Assembly (NCBI GenBank): GCA_037501455.1
Contig: CM074859.1
Location: 22,201,001 to 22,265,000 of the forward strand
Reading direction: 5' to 3'
Origin: Lantana camara
Taxonomy: Eukaryota; Streptophyta; Magnoliopsida; Lamiales; Verbenaceae
Length of the DNA: 64,000 nt
Shown here: positions 32,817 to 43,705 of the stretch, one piece after another
Layout of the letters: the number at the start of each line of letters is the position of its first letter
How positions within the stretch are numbered: the first letter of the stretch is position 1
The notes under the pieces: model-generated
What the model saw: the letters and a program-made list of their open reading frames with translations, nothing else
What the model was told of the DNA's origin: nothing
Databases searched by the model: none
Position numbers and translations under genes: made by a program

Positions 32817-34757
32817 TGTTAGGAATAGTGCCCTAGAAAGCCGATTGTATATCCGCTTTGTACTTTTCCTTATTGTAATCGCAGACAATCTTTGAATAAA
32901 ATAACGAATTAAGGCAACACTTCTTTATATGCTCTTGTTTGGTATGCGTTTACTTTAGCTGTGCATGTATGAGAACTCCCCTAATCCTGATGACTTTAGG
33001 ACTCTACCCTTTAGGTGAAATGGTTCATGAAACGAGCCCTATTTCACATAAGTCATGATTAGTAAAATACTCCAAGCCGATGAGTCCTACAGACAGTGGG
33101 AGTGTCAACCTGACTCCTCTAAGGCTTGCTTGTGGGATCACACCCTTAAGAAGGACCACCTTGTTTCATGTAGGTGCAAAGCGTATAGTGGATACGTGCG
33201 TGATACATGAGGGTGCTTACTTTAATAAGTAAGTTCACTGAGGTGCCCCGTGTGAGAAGATTCCTACATGGGAAAGGAAGTTTCTATTTCAAGAAATGGA
33301 AACTTCCAGATTAGGAAATATCTCACGAGTCATTGATGTGATTAATTGATCCTTAGACTTGAGGTTCCTTGTCACTTTATGAGTTAACTCTGTAGTCTTA
33401 GGTGTAAGCTTTAAAGGGTGTCGCCTTAGACAACTGATTTAAGGCTTATGCTGGGGCTGCCCAAGTGATTCATGAAAGTGAATGAGAATCAAGAAAGGAC
33501 CTACACTTGCATTTGCAAGGTGATCTCTTATTGTGTAAGTCATTCATATGCCATATGGAGTCCTTGGCCAAGGCAGTAGATCAAGACATCAAGAAAAGGG
33601 TTTCTTGGATTGAGATCAATGGATATCAAATGCACTTAGCTTTAAGACCGGATTATTAGGGTTCTAATTATTCCCTTACCCTAGATCTTGGTTGAGAGAT
33701 AGTAAGTACGAGGATTGTATCTCACATGATTCAATGACTTAATGGTTCTGTCGAATCCAAACATTCCAATTCAGCTAGGGGTTAAACACCTGTTGCTAGA
33801 CTATGGTCGTTTAATCTGTGGACTGATTAATTAATTAGTGAATTAATTAATTAGGGTCACTGCTAATTGAATTGAGAACCTAGAGAGTCACACACAACAA
33901 CTTGGTTACATGAGTTGAGGCTTTAAAATGATTAAACGAGTTAATCGGGCCAAAGTGTTCCACACATGTGAAACCACAAGTGTGGGTCACGTGCGTGATA
34001 CGTGTCCTTCATGGACACGTGTGCATGTGCGTGAATATTTATTTGGTGATTAAATAATTAATGTGTTAATTATTTAATAGACTTTGGTTTAATTTTGAAT
34101 TAAAAAGAAAGTCTTATTTTGGAGAAAAATAATCTAGATAATTAATTACGAATTAATTAATTAGATAAAATAAGTTATTTATTTTAAATAAATAAAGTAT
34201 AAAATTATCCAAAAAATAGTTTGGATATTTTAGCTCTCTTGAAAGTTGATTTGAATTTGAATTCAAAGTCAAAGTCAAAATTACTTGATGATCAAGTAAT
34301 AGGAGAGAGGGACCAAAATCCTTAGCCCACAAGGACTAGGGATTTTCGGTCCTCCCCTTCCTATATATAGGGGAGCTCGAGCTCCCCTTGAGGCTAATTG
34401 ATGATCTTCTTTTGGTTCATGTGTTGAACACCATCCTTTCTCCAAGATAAATTAAACCCTAGGTTAAGCCTAAACACTAACTAGAGAACTAGCATTCTTA
34501 CTAGTTAGATTGTAGTCAAGTTGGTGGACTATCTCTAGAGAGCTTCAAGTTAGAAGTTTGAAGATTCAAGCTTTACCAAGGAGAGGGGATCAAGCCGCTA
34601 AAAGAGCGTTCTTGGGTGGCTTGAAACGCTTCAAGAAAGATAATTAAGAAAGTAAGTTTCTAATCCCTACGAATTTGGATACACGATTGCGAGTCCAAGA
34701 TCCTTTTGTTGGAAAAATTTTAAATTTCCGCTGCTTTTCTGATTCTGTTTTCCAACA
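32817..34757 (+). repeat. 3' LTR of Copia B
   Basis: 1,941 bp, partner of 17057-18958, with G-box block (about 33958-34032), TATA and palindrome (34362-34387). It is followed by the second caacc and the continuing gag of Gypsy A. Confidence 0.94.
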
Positions 34758-34762
34758 CAACC

Positions 34763-35879
34763 CATCATGATGCCCGGAGTAATGCCAGGCATGATGCCTA
34801 TGATCCAGCCCTACCAAGTAGGCACATTACAGCTTCCCATCTCCATGCCAAAAGAGATTCAAGGAGTGGAAATGCCCCCGTTAACCTGAGAACAACTCCA
34901 GGCGCTCTACGTTCAGTGCGAGGCGCAGGCCGTGCAAAATGCCTGGGGTCACTTCACATCTTCTTACTTCCCCCAGGCGGGAGGCTCGAGGGCTACCCCA
35001 CCGCTTGGTGGACTCCCGGTTCACCCCCTCCTGATGGCGCAGAATGTGTTGGGGGTCCAGCCACCTCTCCCACCTCCAGCACAGGGAAAAGAAGCTCCTC
35101 AGAGGGCGAATCCGCCGCTGCAACCCGGAGAGAAAGAGAAAGATCCCCCCGCCGAGGGGAGATGTGGAAGAAAAGGTCCAATCCAAGACCACCCGGAGAG
35201 CCAATAGGAGGGAAAGAAATGACCCTCAGCTGGCTGCGATGCAGGACCAGGTGGATGACCTGCAGAACATCGTGGGACAGCTCTCTCGAGCGCGGTCTCA
35301 AATCCCCCATGAGGGGGATGAGAGGTCCAAGGCTAGAGACGCTCGTCCTCCACGCAACCAAGTCCTCCGCCGCTGGAGGAAAGAGGAGTACGATGAGTAT
35401 GACCGTGAGGGCGAGAACCAAAGGCCTTTGACAAGCGGTTCGCCCCTCGTTGACGACATCCTGATGGCCCGTGCGGGGAAGGGCAAAATCCCAATGTCCG
35501 TCAACCGGTACGACGGGAGCACTTAGATCACTTCGTGCACTTGATGCACCTTTATGAGCATTCCAGTCATTACTGGACCAAGGTGTTTGTCACTTCCCTC
35601 GTGGGAATGGCCCAGGAATGGTATAAGAAGCTGTCTCCCCACTCCATCTGAGGGTACAGCGACTTGACTGATGCCTTCATGAGCCACTTCAATTCCTTGA
35701 AAGCTCCTGCACCCGCTGCCACGGCTCTCTACAGCCTAGTACAGGGGCCCTACGAGACGCTCAGGTCCTTCATAGGCAGATTTAACAAGGAGATTCTGCT
35801 GGTGGAAAAGCCCTCAATGGATTTCTTGAGGCACGTACTCTTTGGGGCCATCAACATGAAGAATTATGTTAGTAAGGAG
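34763..35879 (+). pseudogene. Gypsy A gag core, broken, cut by Copia D
   Basis: Continues the gag interrupted at 17056. Met/Pro-rich sequence (MMPGVMPGMMP...) ends at an in-frame TGA near 34887. The frame then changes near 35100-35200. From 35164 it reads a coiled-coil-like and charged region (QLAAMQDQVDDLQNIVGQLSRARS), then VNRYDGS followed by TAG at 35524. The capsid-type stretch (VFVTSLVGMAQEWYKKLSP, LTDAFMSHFNSLK, LRSFIGRFNKEIL) matches the retrotransposon gag family, with one more TGA near 35649. It stops where Copia D enters at 35880 and resumes after 40784. Confidence 0.82.
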
Positions 35880-36047
35880 TGTTGAGATAGGAAAACGTAG
35901 GTAAAGGAGAAATATGATTTCATTATATTCTTCTGTAAAGGTACAACCCCTAAACATGATTATATAGAGAATAAGGAGCAACTATCTTAGGGCTAAATCC
36001 CGTAATATAAGGGAAATAAAAAACTTTCCTAAATATTAAGGTCAACA
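35880..36047 (-). repeat. 3' LTR of Copia D
   Basis: 168 bp, TGTTGA...CAACA, nearly identical to 40612-40779. A TATA-like CTATATAATC (reverse strand, about 35959-35968) is visible. Confidence 0.95.
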
Positions 36048-36089
36048 CTCCCCCTCAAGTTAGGTTGGGGGGAAAACCAACGCCTAACT

Positions 36090-36447
36090 TGTGCAAAGTA
36101 TCATGAAACATCCGTCCCGTGACTGCTTTTGTAAGAATATCAGCTAGTTAGTCCTTAGACCGCACAAACGGAAGCGAAACAACTCCACCTTCAAGCTTCT
36201 CTTTGATGAAGTGTCGATCAATTTCCACATGCTTCGTTCTGTCATGCTGAACTGGATTCTCGGAGATGTGAACCGCCGCTTTATTATCACATTTTAGAGG
36301 ACATGCTCCCACTGGGGGAAACCCTAATTCTGTCATCAGCTTTCTTAGCCACAACAACTCTGCTAATCCTTTTGCTATTCCCCGGAATTCTGCTTCGGCA
36401 CTCGAGAGAGAGACAACCTTTTGCTTTTTGCTTCTCCAGGTGACCAA
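36090..36447 (-). pseudogene. Copia D RNase H domain
   Basis: The reverse-strand frame contains VTWRSKKQKVVSLSSAEAEF, CDNKAAVHISENPV and RTKHVEIDRHFI. These are the conserved segments of Copia RNase H, which degrades the RNA strand during cDNA synthesis. An in-frame stop follows RSKD at about 36148; the frame then continues toward the PPT. The link to the RT frame upstream (36511-36555) is shifted. Confidence 0.85.
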
Positions 36448-36554
36448 ATTTCCTCCTACAAACGTGAAGTAACCAGAAGTCGACCTTCGGTAAAGTGGGT
36501 TCCCTGCCCAATCTGCAACCGTGTATGCTTCTATCTGTAGATGCCCATTCTTTC

Positions 36555-38312
36555 TTAAAGTATCCCGGTATCTGGAGTCCCTTTCAAGTATCTCAGTATC
36601 CTTAACGCTGCTTCCAAATGCTGTTTCTGGGGGTTGTGCATGAACTGACTCAATATCCCAACAGCGTACGCTACATCTGGCCTAGTATGGGAAAGGTAGA
36701 TAAGTTTTCCAACAAGATGCTGGTACCTCGCTCGATCCGTTGGTTCAGCCCCTTCAATAATCCTTAACCCGTGATTGTTAGCCATTGGTGAATCACTTGG
36801 TTTACAATCCAACATCCCTGTCTCTGCAAGTAAGTCGAGGATGTACTTTCTCTGAGATAGGTAGATTCCTTGACTTGATCGCATGACTTCAATTCCAAGG
36901 AAATACTTCAGGTGCCCCAAGTCTTTCATCTCAAATTCTCCAAACAGATTCTTTCGGAGATCACTAATTTCCTCGATGTCGTCCCCCGTGATAATCATGT
37001 CATCAACATATATGATTAAACACGTAATCTTCTCACCCCTTTTCTTTAGGAACAAAGTATGATCAGAATTACTTTGCACATACCCATACCGTCTCATCGC
37101 TAAAGTGAACCTCCCAAACCATGCCCTAGGAGACTGCTTGAGACCGTATAATGCCTTTTTCAGTCTACAGACTTCCTGATTCTCAAAATCCTGGGAAAAA
37201 CCTGGTGGGACTTCCATGTACACTTCCTCTGTTAGATCACCATGGAGGAAGGCATTCTTGACATCAAACTGGTGGAGGGGCCAATTTTGATTCACAGCAA
37301 CAGAGAAAAGAACTCGGATTGTGTCGATCTTTGCTACCGGAGAGAAAGTTTCTGCATAGTCAACTCCGTAGGTCTGAGTGTACCCCTTCGCAATCAAACG
37401 AGCCTTGTAATGCTCAATAGAACCATCAGCATTCCGTTTAATCGTATATACCCACCGGCATCCCACTGGTATCTTGTCCAGTGGCTTTTGGCACTTTTCC
37501 CACGTTCCATTTATTTTTAATGCACTCATCTCATCATCCATAGCCTGTTTCCATTCAGGGATCTCCATTACTTCATCTACAGATTTTGGGACCTCATCTG
37601 TATAAATAGCAACTGAAAAAGCCTTTGCAGATTCTGTTAGGCTCCCCCTGACCATATTGGCCACTGGGTATCTCTGTACTCTGGGCTCGTGTTCAGGAAG
37701 ATACCGTTTTGGTGGTATACCCCGTGTGCTTCGTGCCGGGAGCACATATCTGTCAGTCTCTATTGTACCTGCAGTGTTAGGAACACCAGTAACAGGAATA
37801 GGAATGGTATGCTGGAATTCATCTGTACTAACCTCAGGGATATCGCTCGAATGAGATAATGGGAGCGTGGGCTGAGCTGGGGTACTCTGAATTCCAATAC
37901 CACTTAGAGGGGACGGATCTGCAGATAACGGGGTAGCACATAGCCAATCTAGTGAATCCTTGCACTGTTCACTCTCCCCCTGATCACTAGATTGGGTTGG
38001 AGTCAAGAAATAATACTCATTCTCCACAAAGTCACAATCCATCGTGACATACATTCGGCGAGTGTTGGGGTTAAAGCAGCGATAACCCTTTTGATTAACT
38101 CCGTAGCCCACAAAAACACATTTCTCGGCACATGGATCAAGCTTGGTTCGGTTTGTAGTAGGGATATGCACAAACACAGAACACCCAAAAATACGAGGTG
38201 TGAGAGATAATGGTGGTGGAACTTGGGTATGTTCACTCAGAGTTTGTATAGGTGTGCGGAAGCTAAGTATTTTGGTGGGAAGGCGATTTGCCAAGTAAGT
38301 GGCAGTAGCCAA
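36555..38312 (-). CDS. Copia D integrase C-terminus and reverse transcriptase
   Basis: A 585-codon open frame on the reverse strand. It begins with the integrase C-terminal part (ATYLANRLPTKIL..., CVFVGYGVNQKGYRC), then a linker, then the RVT_2 reverse transcriptase: GCRWVYTIKRNADGS, FDVKNAFLHGDL, GLKQSPRAW and the catalytic YVDD in LIIYVDDMIITGDD. It ends near LKGTPDTGIL, before RNase H. It overlaps the upstream gag-integrase frame by about 75 bp in another frame; a 1-base shift near 38320-38350 separates them. In a working element this would be one polyprotein with the neighbours on both sides. Confidence 0.92.
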   Translation of the reverse strand: MATATYLANRLPTKILSFRTPIQTLSEHTQVPPPLSLTPRIFGCSVFVHIPTTNRTKLDPCAEKCVFVGYGVNQKGYRCFNPNTRRMYVTMDCDFVENEYYFLTPTQSSDQGESEQCKDSLDWLCATPLSADPSPLSGIGIQSTPAQPTLPLSHSSDIPEVSTDEFQHTIPIPVTGVPNTAGTIETDRYVLPARSTRGIPPKRYLPEHEPRVQRYPVANMVRGSLTESAKAFSVAIYTDEVPKSVDEVMEIPEWKQAMDDEMSALKINGTWEKCQKPLDKIPVGCRWVYTIKRNADGSIEHYKARLIAKGYTQTYGVDYAETFSPVAKIDTIRVLFSVAVNQNWPLHQFDVKNAFLHGDLTEEVYMEVPPGFSQDFENQEVCRLKKALYGLKQSPRAWFGRFTLAMRRYGYVQSNSDHTLFLKKRGEKITCLIIYVDDMIITGDDIEEISDLRKNLFGEFEMKDLGHLKYFLGIEVMRSSQGIYLSQRKYILDLLAETGMLDCKPSDSPMANNHGLRIIEGAEPTDRARYQHLVGKLIYLSHTRPDVAYAVGILSQFMHNPQKQHLEAALRILRYLKGTPDTGIL

Positions 38313-40540
38313 AGCTTCGGGCCAGAATGAGGATGGACATGAGACTCAATCATTAAGGCTCGGGTGATTTCTAAAAGAAAACGGTTTTTTCGTTCAGCGA
38401 CCCCTTTTTGTTGTGGTGTATGTGGGCAAGTAGTTTGATGGATTAAACCGTTTTCAGAAAAAAAAGATTGCATTTTCTGGTTAACAAATTCTCCCCCATT
38501 ATCAGACCTAAGAGTTTTTAATTGAGCATCAAATTGGGTTTGAACCATACGGTAAAAGTGAGTGAATTTGTCAAAGACATCGGACTTGTGTTTCATGAAG
38601 TAAATCCAGCTCATCCGTGTACAATCATCGATAAAAGACACAAAGTAGTGGAAACCCCCCCCACTAATAATTGGAGCAGGACCCCAAACATCAGAGTGTA
38701 TCAATGAAAAAGGAATATCAACTCGAGTATTATTCAAAGGAAAAGAATGTCTGTGACTTTTCGACAATGCACAAGTATCGCAAGATAAATTTGCATTAGA
38801 AAAACTAGGAAAAAGTTTTTTTAAATAACCATCAGAAGGATGCCCCAAGCGACGATTCCATAACCAGCTTTTCCAATCATCAGATCCTTGAGCCAGCAAA
38901 GTCCGTCCCCCCGAGCTCACTTCATCAACAAAATAGAGACCCCCTCGTTTAGTGCCACGCCCAATTATCTTCTTCGAATGGATATCCTGCAGAACACAAA
39001 ACGAGGGAAACATTACAACAGTACAATTCAGTTCCCGGGTAACATGACTGATGGATAACAATTTATTTGACAGTGATGGTACAAGCAAGCAATTTGACAA
39101 TTTTAAAGTGGGAGTAAGCTCAACAATCCCCCATCCCGTAACAGGAACAATTGAACCACTAGCAGTTTTAACTGTTTTTCTTTTCGGGACTTCGGTGGTA
39201 ATTAAATCTGAGGGATCATAAGTGACGGTATCTGTCGCTCCACAATCAAATATCCATTGGGCATTTTTTTCATTGTCATCAGTGTCTTCTCTAACAATGT
39301 TAAATTCACCAGCATAAGGGGCATTAAAAGAAGAAGAAGAAGGGCAAAGAAGGAAATTACTCCTCATTTGCCCTATACCTGTGGAAGCCGCCTCAAAGAA
39401 ATTGTTGGGTTTCTTCTTGAAGTCTCTGTTCTGCCCGATACTAGCTGCCACCATCGCGACCTCTCCACGGTCGTCTGCACCCTCTGTCCCGGCGTTACTG
39501 CCCGCGTTGGTTCCGACAACGGCCGCCGCTGTTCTGCGAGCTCGCCGTCGACCGGCGTCACTTTTCTTCCGGGGCTCCCACCAATCTGGATACCCTATGA
39601 TTTCAAAACACCCTCTTTTCAGATGTCCGGGTTTTCCACAATAATCACACTCCAAGTCCGATTTGTTCCGGAGAGTTGACGCCGACGTGGTTTTAGAAGA
39701 GTCTTGCCGGCGCGTGACCTTGTGCGGGGCTGGTCGCGGCTTCGTTCCTTGGCCCTGAATCGCTAACCCCGATCCAATACCCGATGATGGGTTTGCCTCT
39801 GTGATTGCTGCCGATGAGCCCAAGATGGTTCTCCGGGCGGCTTCTCGGCGAATGATGGCATACGCGGCATCGACTGAGGGTAAGTTGGTTTCTCTCAAAA
39901 TTTCTCGAGTGATTGCATCAAATTCAGAGTTGAGGCCTGAAAGGAATTTGAATAGACGATGTTCGTCTTGGATTTGATTGAATTTTGTAATATCACTTGG
40001 TAACTCCATCGGGTTGGGTCTCCTTCTGTCAATTTCTGCCCAAATACTTTTGCTTATGCGGAAGTATTCTTCAAGAGAGGATTGTTCTTGTCGGATTCGA
40101 TCTGCCTTGGTCATGAGATCGAAGATTTGCAGGCTATCTTCTCCGGATTGATACGTGGTCGATAGCCCTTTCCATAGATCTCTGGTTGTGGGGTAATGGA
40201 TGAATTGAGTCACAAGATTTGGTTCTATTGTTTGTGTAATCCATCCGAAAATTTGGAGATCTTTCTGTTTCCAGGCTTGATACGCCTCATCTTTCTCGGT
40301 TGGCGGTGCTGGGTGGCCGGTTAGATGGCTGAGCCGCCCTCGCGCCCCGATGGCTATTTCGAGCATTCGCGCCCATAAGGTGTAGTTGTTGCTATTCAAT
40401 TTAATGTCTATGGTGATGGGGCTGTCAGAATTTGATTGCTGGTTTTGTGGTTTATGGTTTTGTAGGAGTTTGGCTATTTGTTCGGATAGGATGGTTGCTT
40501 CGGACAACGCCGGCGACGAGGTTTCTTCCCCGTTGCCCAT
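38237..40540 (-). CDS. Copia D gag-protease-integrase frame
   Basis: A 767-codon reverse-strand frame from MGNGEETSSP. Gag (1 to about 240) has the Copia-type N-terminal segment ITIDIKLNSNNYTLWARML. The zinc knuckle is CDYCGKPGHLKRGC (298-311), followed by FEIIGYPDWW. The protease signature WIFDCGATDTV is near 430, with Cys in place of the usual Thr/Ser after the catalytic Asp. Integrase: HHCC zinc region RRLGHPS...CDTCALSKSHRH (about 565-615), HSDVWGP (about 640), LRSDNGGEF (about 700) and the QKGVAERKNR segment (about 735). The last roughly 25 residues after ESHVHPH are off-frame, marking the frameshift. The start ATG lies about 70 bp from the PBS, a short leader typical of compact Copia elements. 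Confidence 0.92.
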   Translation of the reverse strand: MGNGEETSSPALSEATILSEQIAKLLQNHKPQNQQSNSDSPITIDIKLNSNNYTLWARMLEIAIGARGRLSHLTGHPAPPTEKDEAYQAWKQKDLQIFGWITQTIEPNLVTQFIHYPTTRDLWKGLSTTYQSGEDSLQIFDLMTKADRIRQEQSSLEEYFRISKSIWAEIDRRRPNPMELPSDITKFNQIQDEHRLFKFLSGLNSEFDAITREILRETNLPSVDAAYAIIRREAARRTILGSSAAITEANPSSGIGSGLAIQGQGTKPRPAPHKVTRRQDSSKTTSASTLRNKSDLECDYCGKPGHLKRGCFEIIGYPDWWEPRKKSDAGRRRARRTAAAVVGTNAGSNAGTEGADDRGEVAMVAASIGQNRDFKKKPNNFFEAASTGIGQMRSNFLLCPSSSSFNAPYAGEFNIVREDTDDNEKNAQWIFDCGATDTVTYDPSDLITTEVPKRKTVKTASGSIVPVTGWGIVELTPTLKLSNCLLVPSLSNKLLSISHVTRELNCTVVMFPSFCVLQDIHSKKIIGRGTKRGGLYFVDEVSSGGRTLLAQGSDDWKSWLWNRRLGHPSDGYLKKLFPSFSNANLSCDTCALSKSHRHSFPLNNTRVDIPFSLIHSDVWGPAPIISGGGFHYFVSFIDDCTRMSWIYFMKHKSDVFDKFTHFYRMVQTQFDAQLKTLRSDNGGEFVNQKMQSFFSENGLIHQTTCPHTPQQKGVAERKNRFLLEITRALMIESHVHPHSGPKLWLLPLTWQIAFPPKYLASAHLYKL

Positions 40541-40611
40541 TGTTTGAAAGGTAGGTTATGCAGATGATGAAGCCAATCACAGATCCTTAGGATCGTGTGG
40601 CTTTGATGCCA

Positions 40612-40779
40612 TGTTGAGATAGGAAAACGTAGGTAAAGGAGAAATATGATTTCATTATATTCTTCTGTAAAGGTACAGCCCCTAAACATGATTATATAGA
40701 GAATAAGGAGCAACTATCTTAGGGCTAAATCCCGTAATATAAGGGAAATAAAAAACTTTCCTAAATATTAAGGTCAACA
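40612..40779 (-). repeat. 5' LTR of Copia D
   Basis: 168 bp; the reverse-strand TATA-like element lies at about 40691-40700. The PBS adjoins at 40598-40611 (+ strand: gtggctttgatgcca). Confidence 0.95.
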
Positions 40780-40784
40780 AGGAG

Positions 40785-41750
40785 TTCGTGGAAGAAGTGG
40801 CAAAGAAAAAGCCTCGCTCGCTGATAGAGATCAGGGACATAGCAGACTCCTTCTTCACCCTCGAAGACATGTACATTGCGAGGGATCAGAAAATGGCCAA
40901 TGCCCCTCGAACCAGTCGGGGCACGGAGGACAGGCTCGAGCCCAAGAATCGCCGCCGAAGCCCAACGCCCGCTCGGAGGAATTCCCCTCCCCCTCGCGGA
41001 TACGAACGCATTCCCCTCAACCGTCCGATCGCTGAAGTTTACTCCATGGCGGACAAGAAGCTGTTCAAAAAGCCGCCTAAGATGAGGGAAACCGAGTCTC
41101 AAAAGCACTCGGGAAAATACTGCGCCTTCCATAAGCAGAAGGGACACGACACAAACGAGTGTCGCCAGTTGGAAAGCGAGATTCAGAGGCTCATTGCTGG
41201 GGGGCACCTCAAAGAATTTCTGAAGGTGCTAGAAAGGTATGATAAACATTGCTCCGAGCGCGCGAGGGCCAGAGGAAGGAGCCGCTCGTGCTCAAGAAGC
41301 CCGCGCCATCATCGCCCTGAGACCAGCGAGTGCAACAAGCAGAAGGCTGCTGACGTGGAGAACCAACCATTTGAGGTCATCCACATGATCGCTGGGGGAC
41401 CCTCGGGAGGAGATTCCAACACTTCCAGGCGCCGCCACGTTCGAAGCTATGATCAGAGACCTTCCCAGCCCAAGCCTGTACTTTCAGTCAACAGCGCCTC
41501 GCGCTCGAAGGAGAATGACATGGTAGGGTTCACAGAAAAGGACTTAGAGCACATTGTAACACCCCATGGGATTGGTGAAACCTCTGACTGTCCCATGGTA
41601 GTTAGCTTAGATATTCATAACCATGTTGTAAAGAGGGTTTTGATTGATAGTGAAAGCTCCGTGAACGTTCTCCCCCTACTCTACGTTTCAGAAAATGAAT
41701 ATAACCAACATTCCCCTCAAACCCCTCAGAACAGCCCTTGTCGGCTTTAG
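40785..41750 (+). pseudogene. Gypsy A gag C-terminus and protease N-terminal part
   Basis: Resumes gag directly after Copia D and stays open for about 320 codons. Gag ends in a Tat-type Cys/His motif CAFHKQKGHDTNECRQLE (around 41120-41170), the CxxH-x5-HDTxxC pattern of this lineage. Arg/Ser-rich linker sequence follows. Protease starts with VSLDIHNHVVKRVLID and the active-site segment LIDSESSVNVLP (around 41635-41675), where S-E replaces the common N-G or T-G. A frame change near 41745 moves to the next frame. The product would process the polyprotein. Confidence 0.85.
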
Positions 41751-42268
41751 CGGTTTCGAGATTGTCCCTCGCGGACAAATTCCCTTGGCCACCTCTTTTG
41801 GTCGCGCCCCACAGCAAAAAGAGCGTTCTTTATGCAATGGTCGAAGTGGATCTCCCGTATAACATAATCATTGGACGCCCAGCGCTCGTTGACTTCAAAG
41901 CAGTAATTTCAACATACCATCAGAAAGTCAAATTCCCCACTCCTGAGGGGACGGACGAAGTTCTCTGCAACGTAAAAGAGGATTGGGAATGCTACATTCT
42001 TTCCCTTCGAAGCCACAAGGCCAAGCAAACTACGCAGGCGGGCTCAACCAAAAAGTCAGTTGACTTCCCCGAGTTGGATGAAGATGGCCCCGAGCGCAAG
42101 AGGGCCAAACTTTACAGAAAGAAGAACAAAAAGAAGGTCCCGAGCGAGACCCAGCACACTGAGGATGGTCCACCTAGGGCCGTCGAGAGATCCTCCTCAG
42201 AGAACGAGGGTGACGAACCCTCAGATGTGGGAAGTGGCAAGCTTATTAGGAAAAAGCGAGCGCTCTAG
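41738..42268 (+). pseudogene. Gypsy A protease C-terminal part and linker
   Basis: The frame includes LPYNIIIGRPALVDFKAVIS (around 41855-41915), the conserved flap-to-helix end of Tat/Gypsy proteases, then a charged linker (Lys/Glu-rich, 42050-42260). It ends at TAG 42266-42268. Adjacent frames carry the preceding and following domains, so at least two frame breaks surround it. Confidence 0.8.
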
Positions 42269-43705
42269 GCTCCCCGGCCTGAAGTTCATATTGAGCCCGA
42301 CGAAAAGTTCTTGACCATTGAATTGGAGCCCGGGAATCCTAATAAAACCACTCAGATTGGTTCAAACCTCGATGGTCCCTCTCAAATCATGATGATCAGT
42401 TTTCTCCGAGAAAACCTTGACGTATTTGCCTGGAAGGCTTCCGATCTCACTGGGATAGATCCGAGCGTGATTGTCCACAGGCTCAACGTGGACCCTGCCT
42501 TCAAACCCATCAAACAAAAGAAGAGGGACGTTCATGGTTTCAGAAGGTAAGTCATCGAAAAGGAGGTCAACAAACTCCTCGAGGCTCAGTACATAGAAGA
42601 GATCTTATATCCTGAGTGGCTTTGCAACGTGGTGCTCGTTCCCAAGAGTGCCAACAAGTGGCGCATGTGCAATGACTTCACAGATCTCAACAAAGCGTGC
42701 CCTAAGGATCCATACCCCTTACCGAGGATCGATCAGTTAGTAGATTCAACCGTCGACTGTGAGCTTATGAGTATGATGGACGCCTTCCAGGGATACTATC
42801 AGATGTTCATGGCGCCCGCGGATCGCCCCAAAACTTCGTTTGTAGTCCATGTAGGCGTTTGTTGCTTCAAAGTTATGCCCTTCGGTCTAAAAAATACAGG
42901 AGCGACATACCAACACCTCATCAACAGGATGTTCGAACGCGAAATCGGGAAGTCTATGGAAGTCTATGTGGATGACATGATTGTCAAGAGCGAGCGTCAA
43001 CATTCCCATCTGGAGGATCTCAAGCGAACATTCAACATCCTACGCTATTATGGAATGAAATTGAACCCTTCCAAGTGTACATTTGGAGTTCGGGGTGGTA
43101 AATTCTTGGGGTACATGATCAGTCAGCGAGTCATAGAGGCTAATCCAGAAAAGATTAAAGCGATCCTAGATATTCCCTCCCCTCGAAATGTGAGGGAGCT
43201 CCAGGTGCTAGTGGGAAAGATCATCTCATTAAACAGGTTCATCTCCCGCTCAGCAGACAGGAACTTGCCTTTCTTCAAAATCTTGCGCAACGCTTGCAAC
43301 TTCACCTGGAGCGAAGAGTGTGAGAAAGCTTTGCAGGACATGAAACAATATCTCTCGAGCGCACCATTGTTGACCAAGCCTAACCCAGGGGAAAAATTAT
43401 ACGTCTACCTTTCGGTCTCCTCAGAAGCCACGAGCGCAGTCCTCATAGCTGTACGCGAGCGGAAGCACCTGTCGGTGTATTACTTAAGCAAGACCTTGCA
43501 GGGGAAGGAGAAAAGATATATGGAAATAGAAAAATTTGCTTTTACACTCATTAATGCCTCTCGGAGGTTGAGACCATATTTCCAAGCTCACTCCATCACG
43601 GTGCTCACAGACCAACCTCTCAAAACAGGTGCTTGCGAAACCGGACGTCTCAGGGAGGTTAATCAAATGGTCAATCGAACTCAGCCAATTCGACATCACT
43701 TTTGA
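42269..43705 (+). pseudogene. Gypsy A reverse transcriptase and classical RNase H
   Basis: The RT connection (FLRENLDVFAWKASDLTGIDP, HRLNVDPAFKPIKQKKR) runs to a TAA at 42548-42550. The RT core follows: EVNKLLEAQYIEE, WRMCNDFTDLNKACPKDPYPLPRID, MMDAFQGYYQM, MPFGLKNTGATYQ and the catalytic YVDDMIVKS (42965-42990), then the thumb FLGYMIS. Here the usual R-R-DF motif at the palm start reads WRMCNDF. The first RNase H (YLSVSSEATSAVL, YYLSKTLQGKEKRYMEIEK, LTDQPLK) runs to about 43625, where the frame shifts. Its acidic sites look degraded: YLSVS replaces the usual YLAVS/YIDAS-type segment. Confidence 0.88.

Larger units (their letters stand above)
17057..34757 (+). mobile_element. Copia element B (same family as K), interrupted by Copia C
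   Basis: LTRs lie at 17057-18958 (1,902 bp) and 32817-34757 (1,941 bp), TGTTAGGAATAG...TTCCAACA. The element is flanked by the perfect duplication caacc (17052-17056, 34758-34762) inside the gag of Gypsy A. It has the initiator-Met PBS and the PPT gggcaagtgggagat. With C removed it is about 10 kb. Its gag-pol is collinear with that of C but has several stops and frameshifts. Confidence 0.95.
35880..40779 (-). mobile_element. Copia element D, short-LTR, reverse strand
   Basis: A 4,900-bp element bounded by 168-bp LTRs (35880-36047, 40612-40779) with TSD aggag (35875-35879, 40780-40784). The LTRs differ at one visible position (gtacaac versus gtacagc), so insertion is very recent. PBS on the reverse strand reads TGGCATCAAAGCC next to the right LTR; the PPT (ttgagggggag) lies next to the left LTR. 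Gag, protease, integrase, RT and RNase H are all present in reverse orientation, with frame breaks. Small size, short LTRs and the gag tail IGYPDWW point to the Ale/Retrofit-type Copia lineage (inference). Confidence 0.95.

Noticed and set aside
34881..35522. Reverse-strand frames of up to 142 codons
   Set aside because: Shadows of the Gypsy A gag coding strand, with no similarity of their own.
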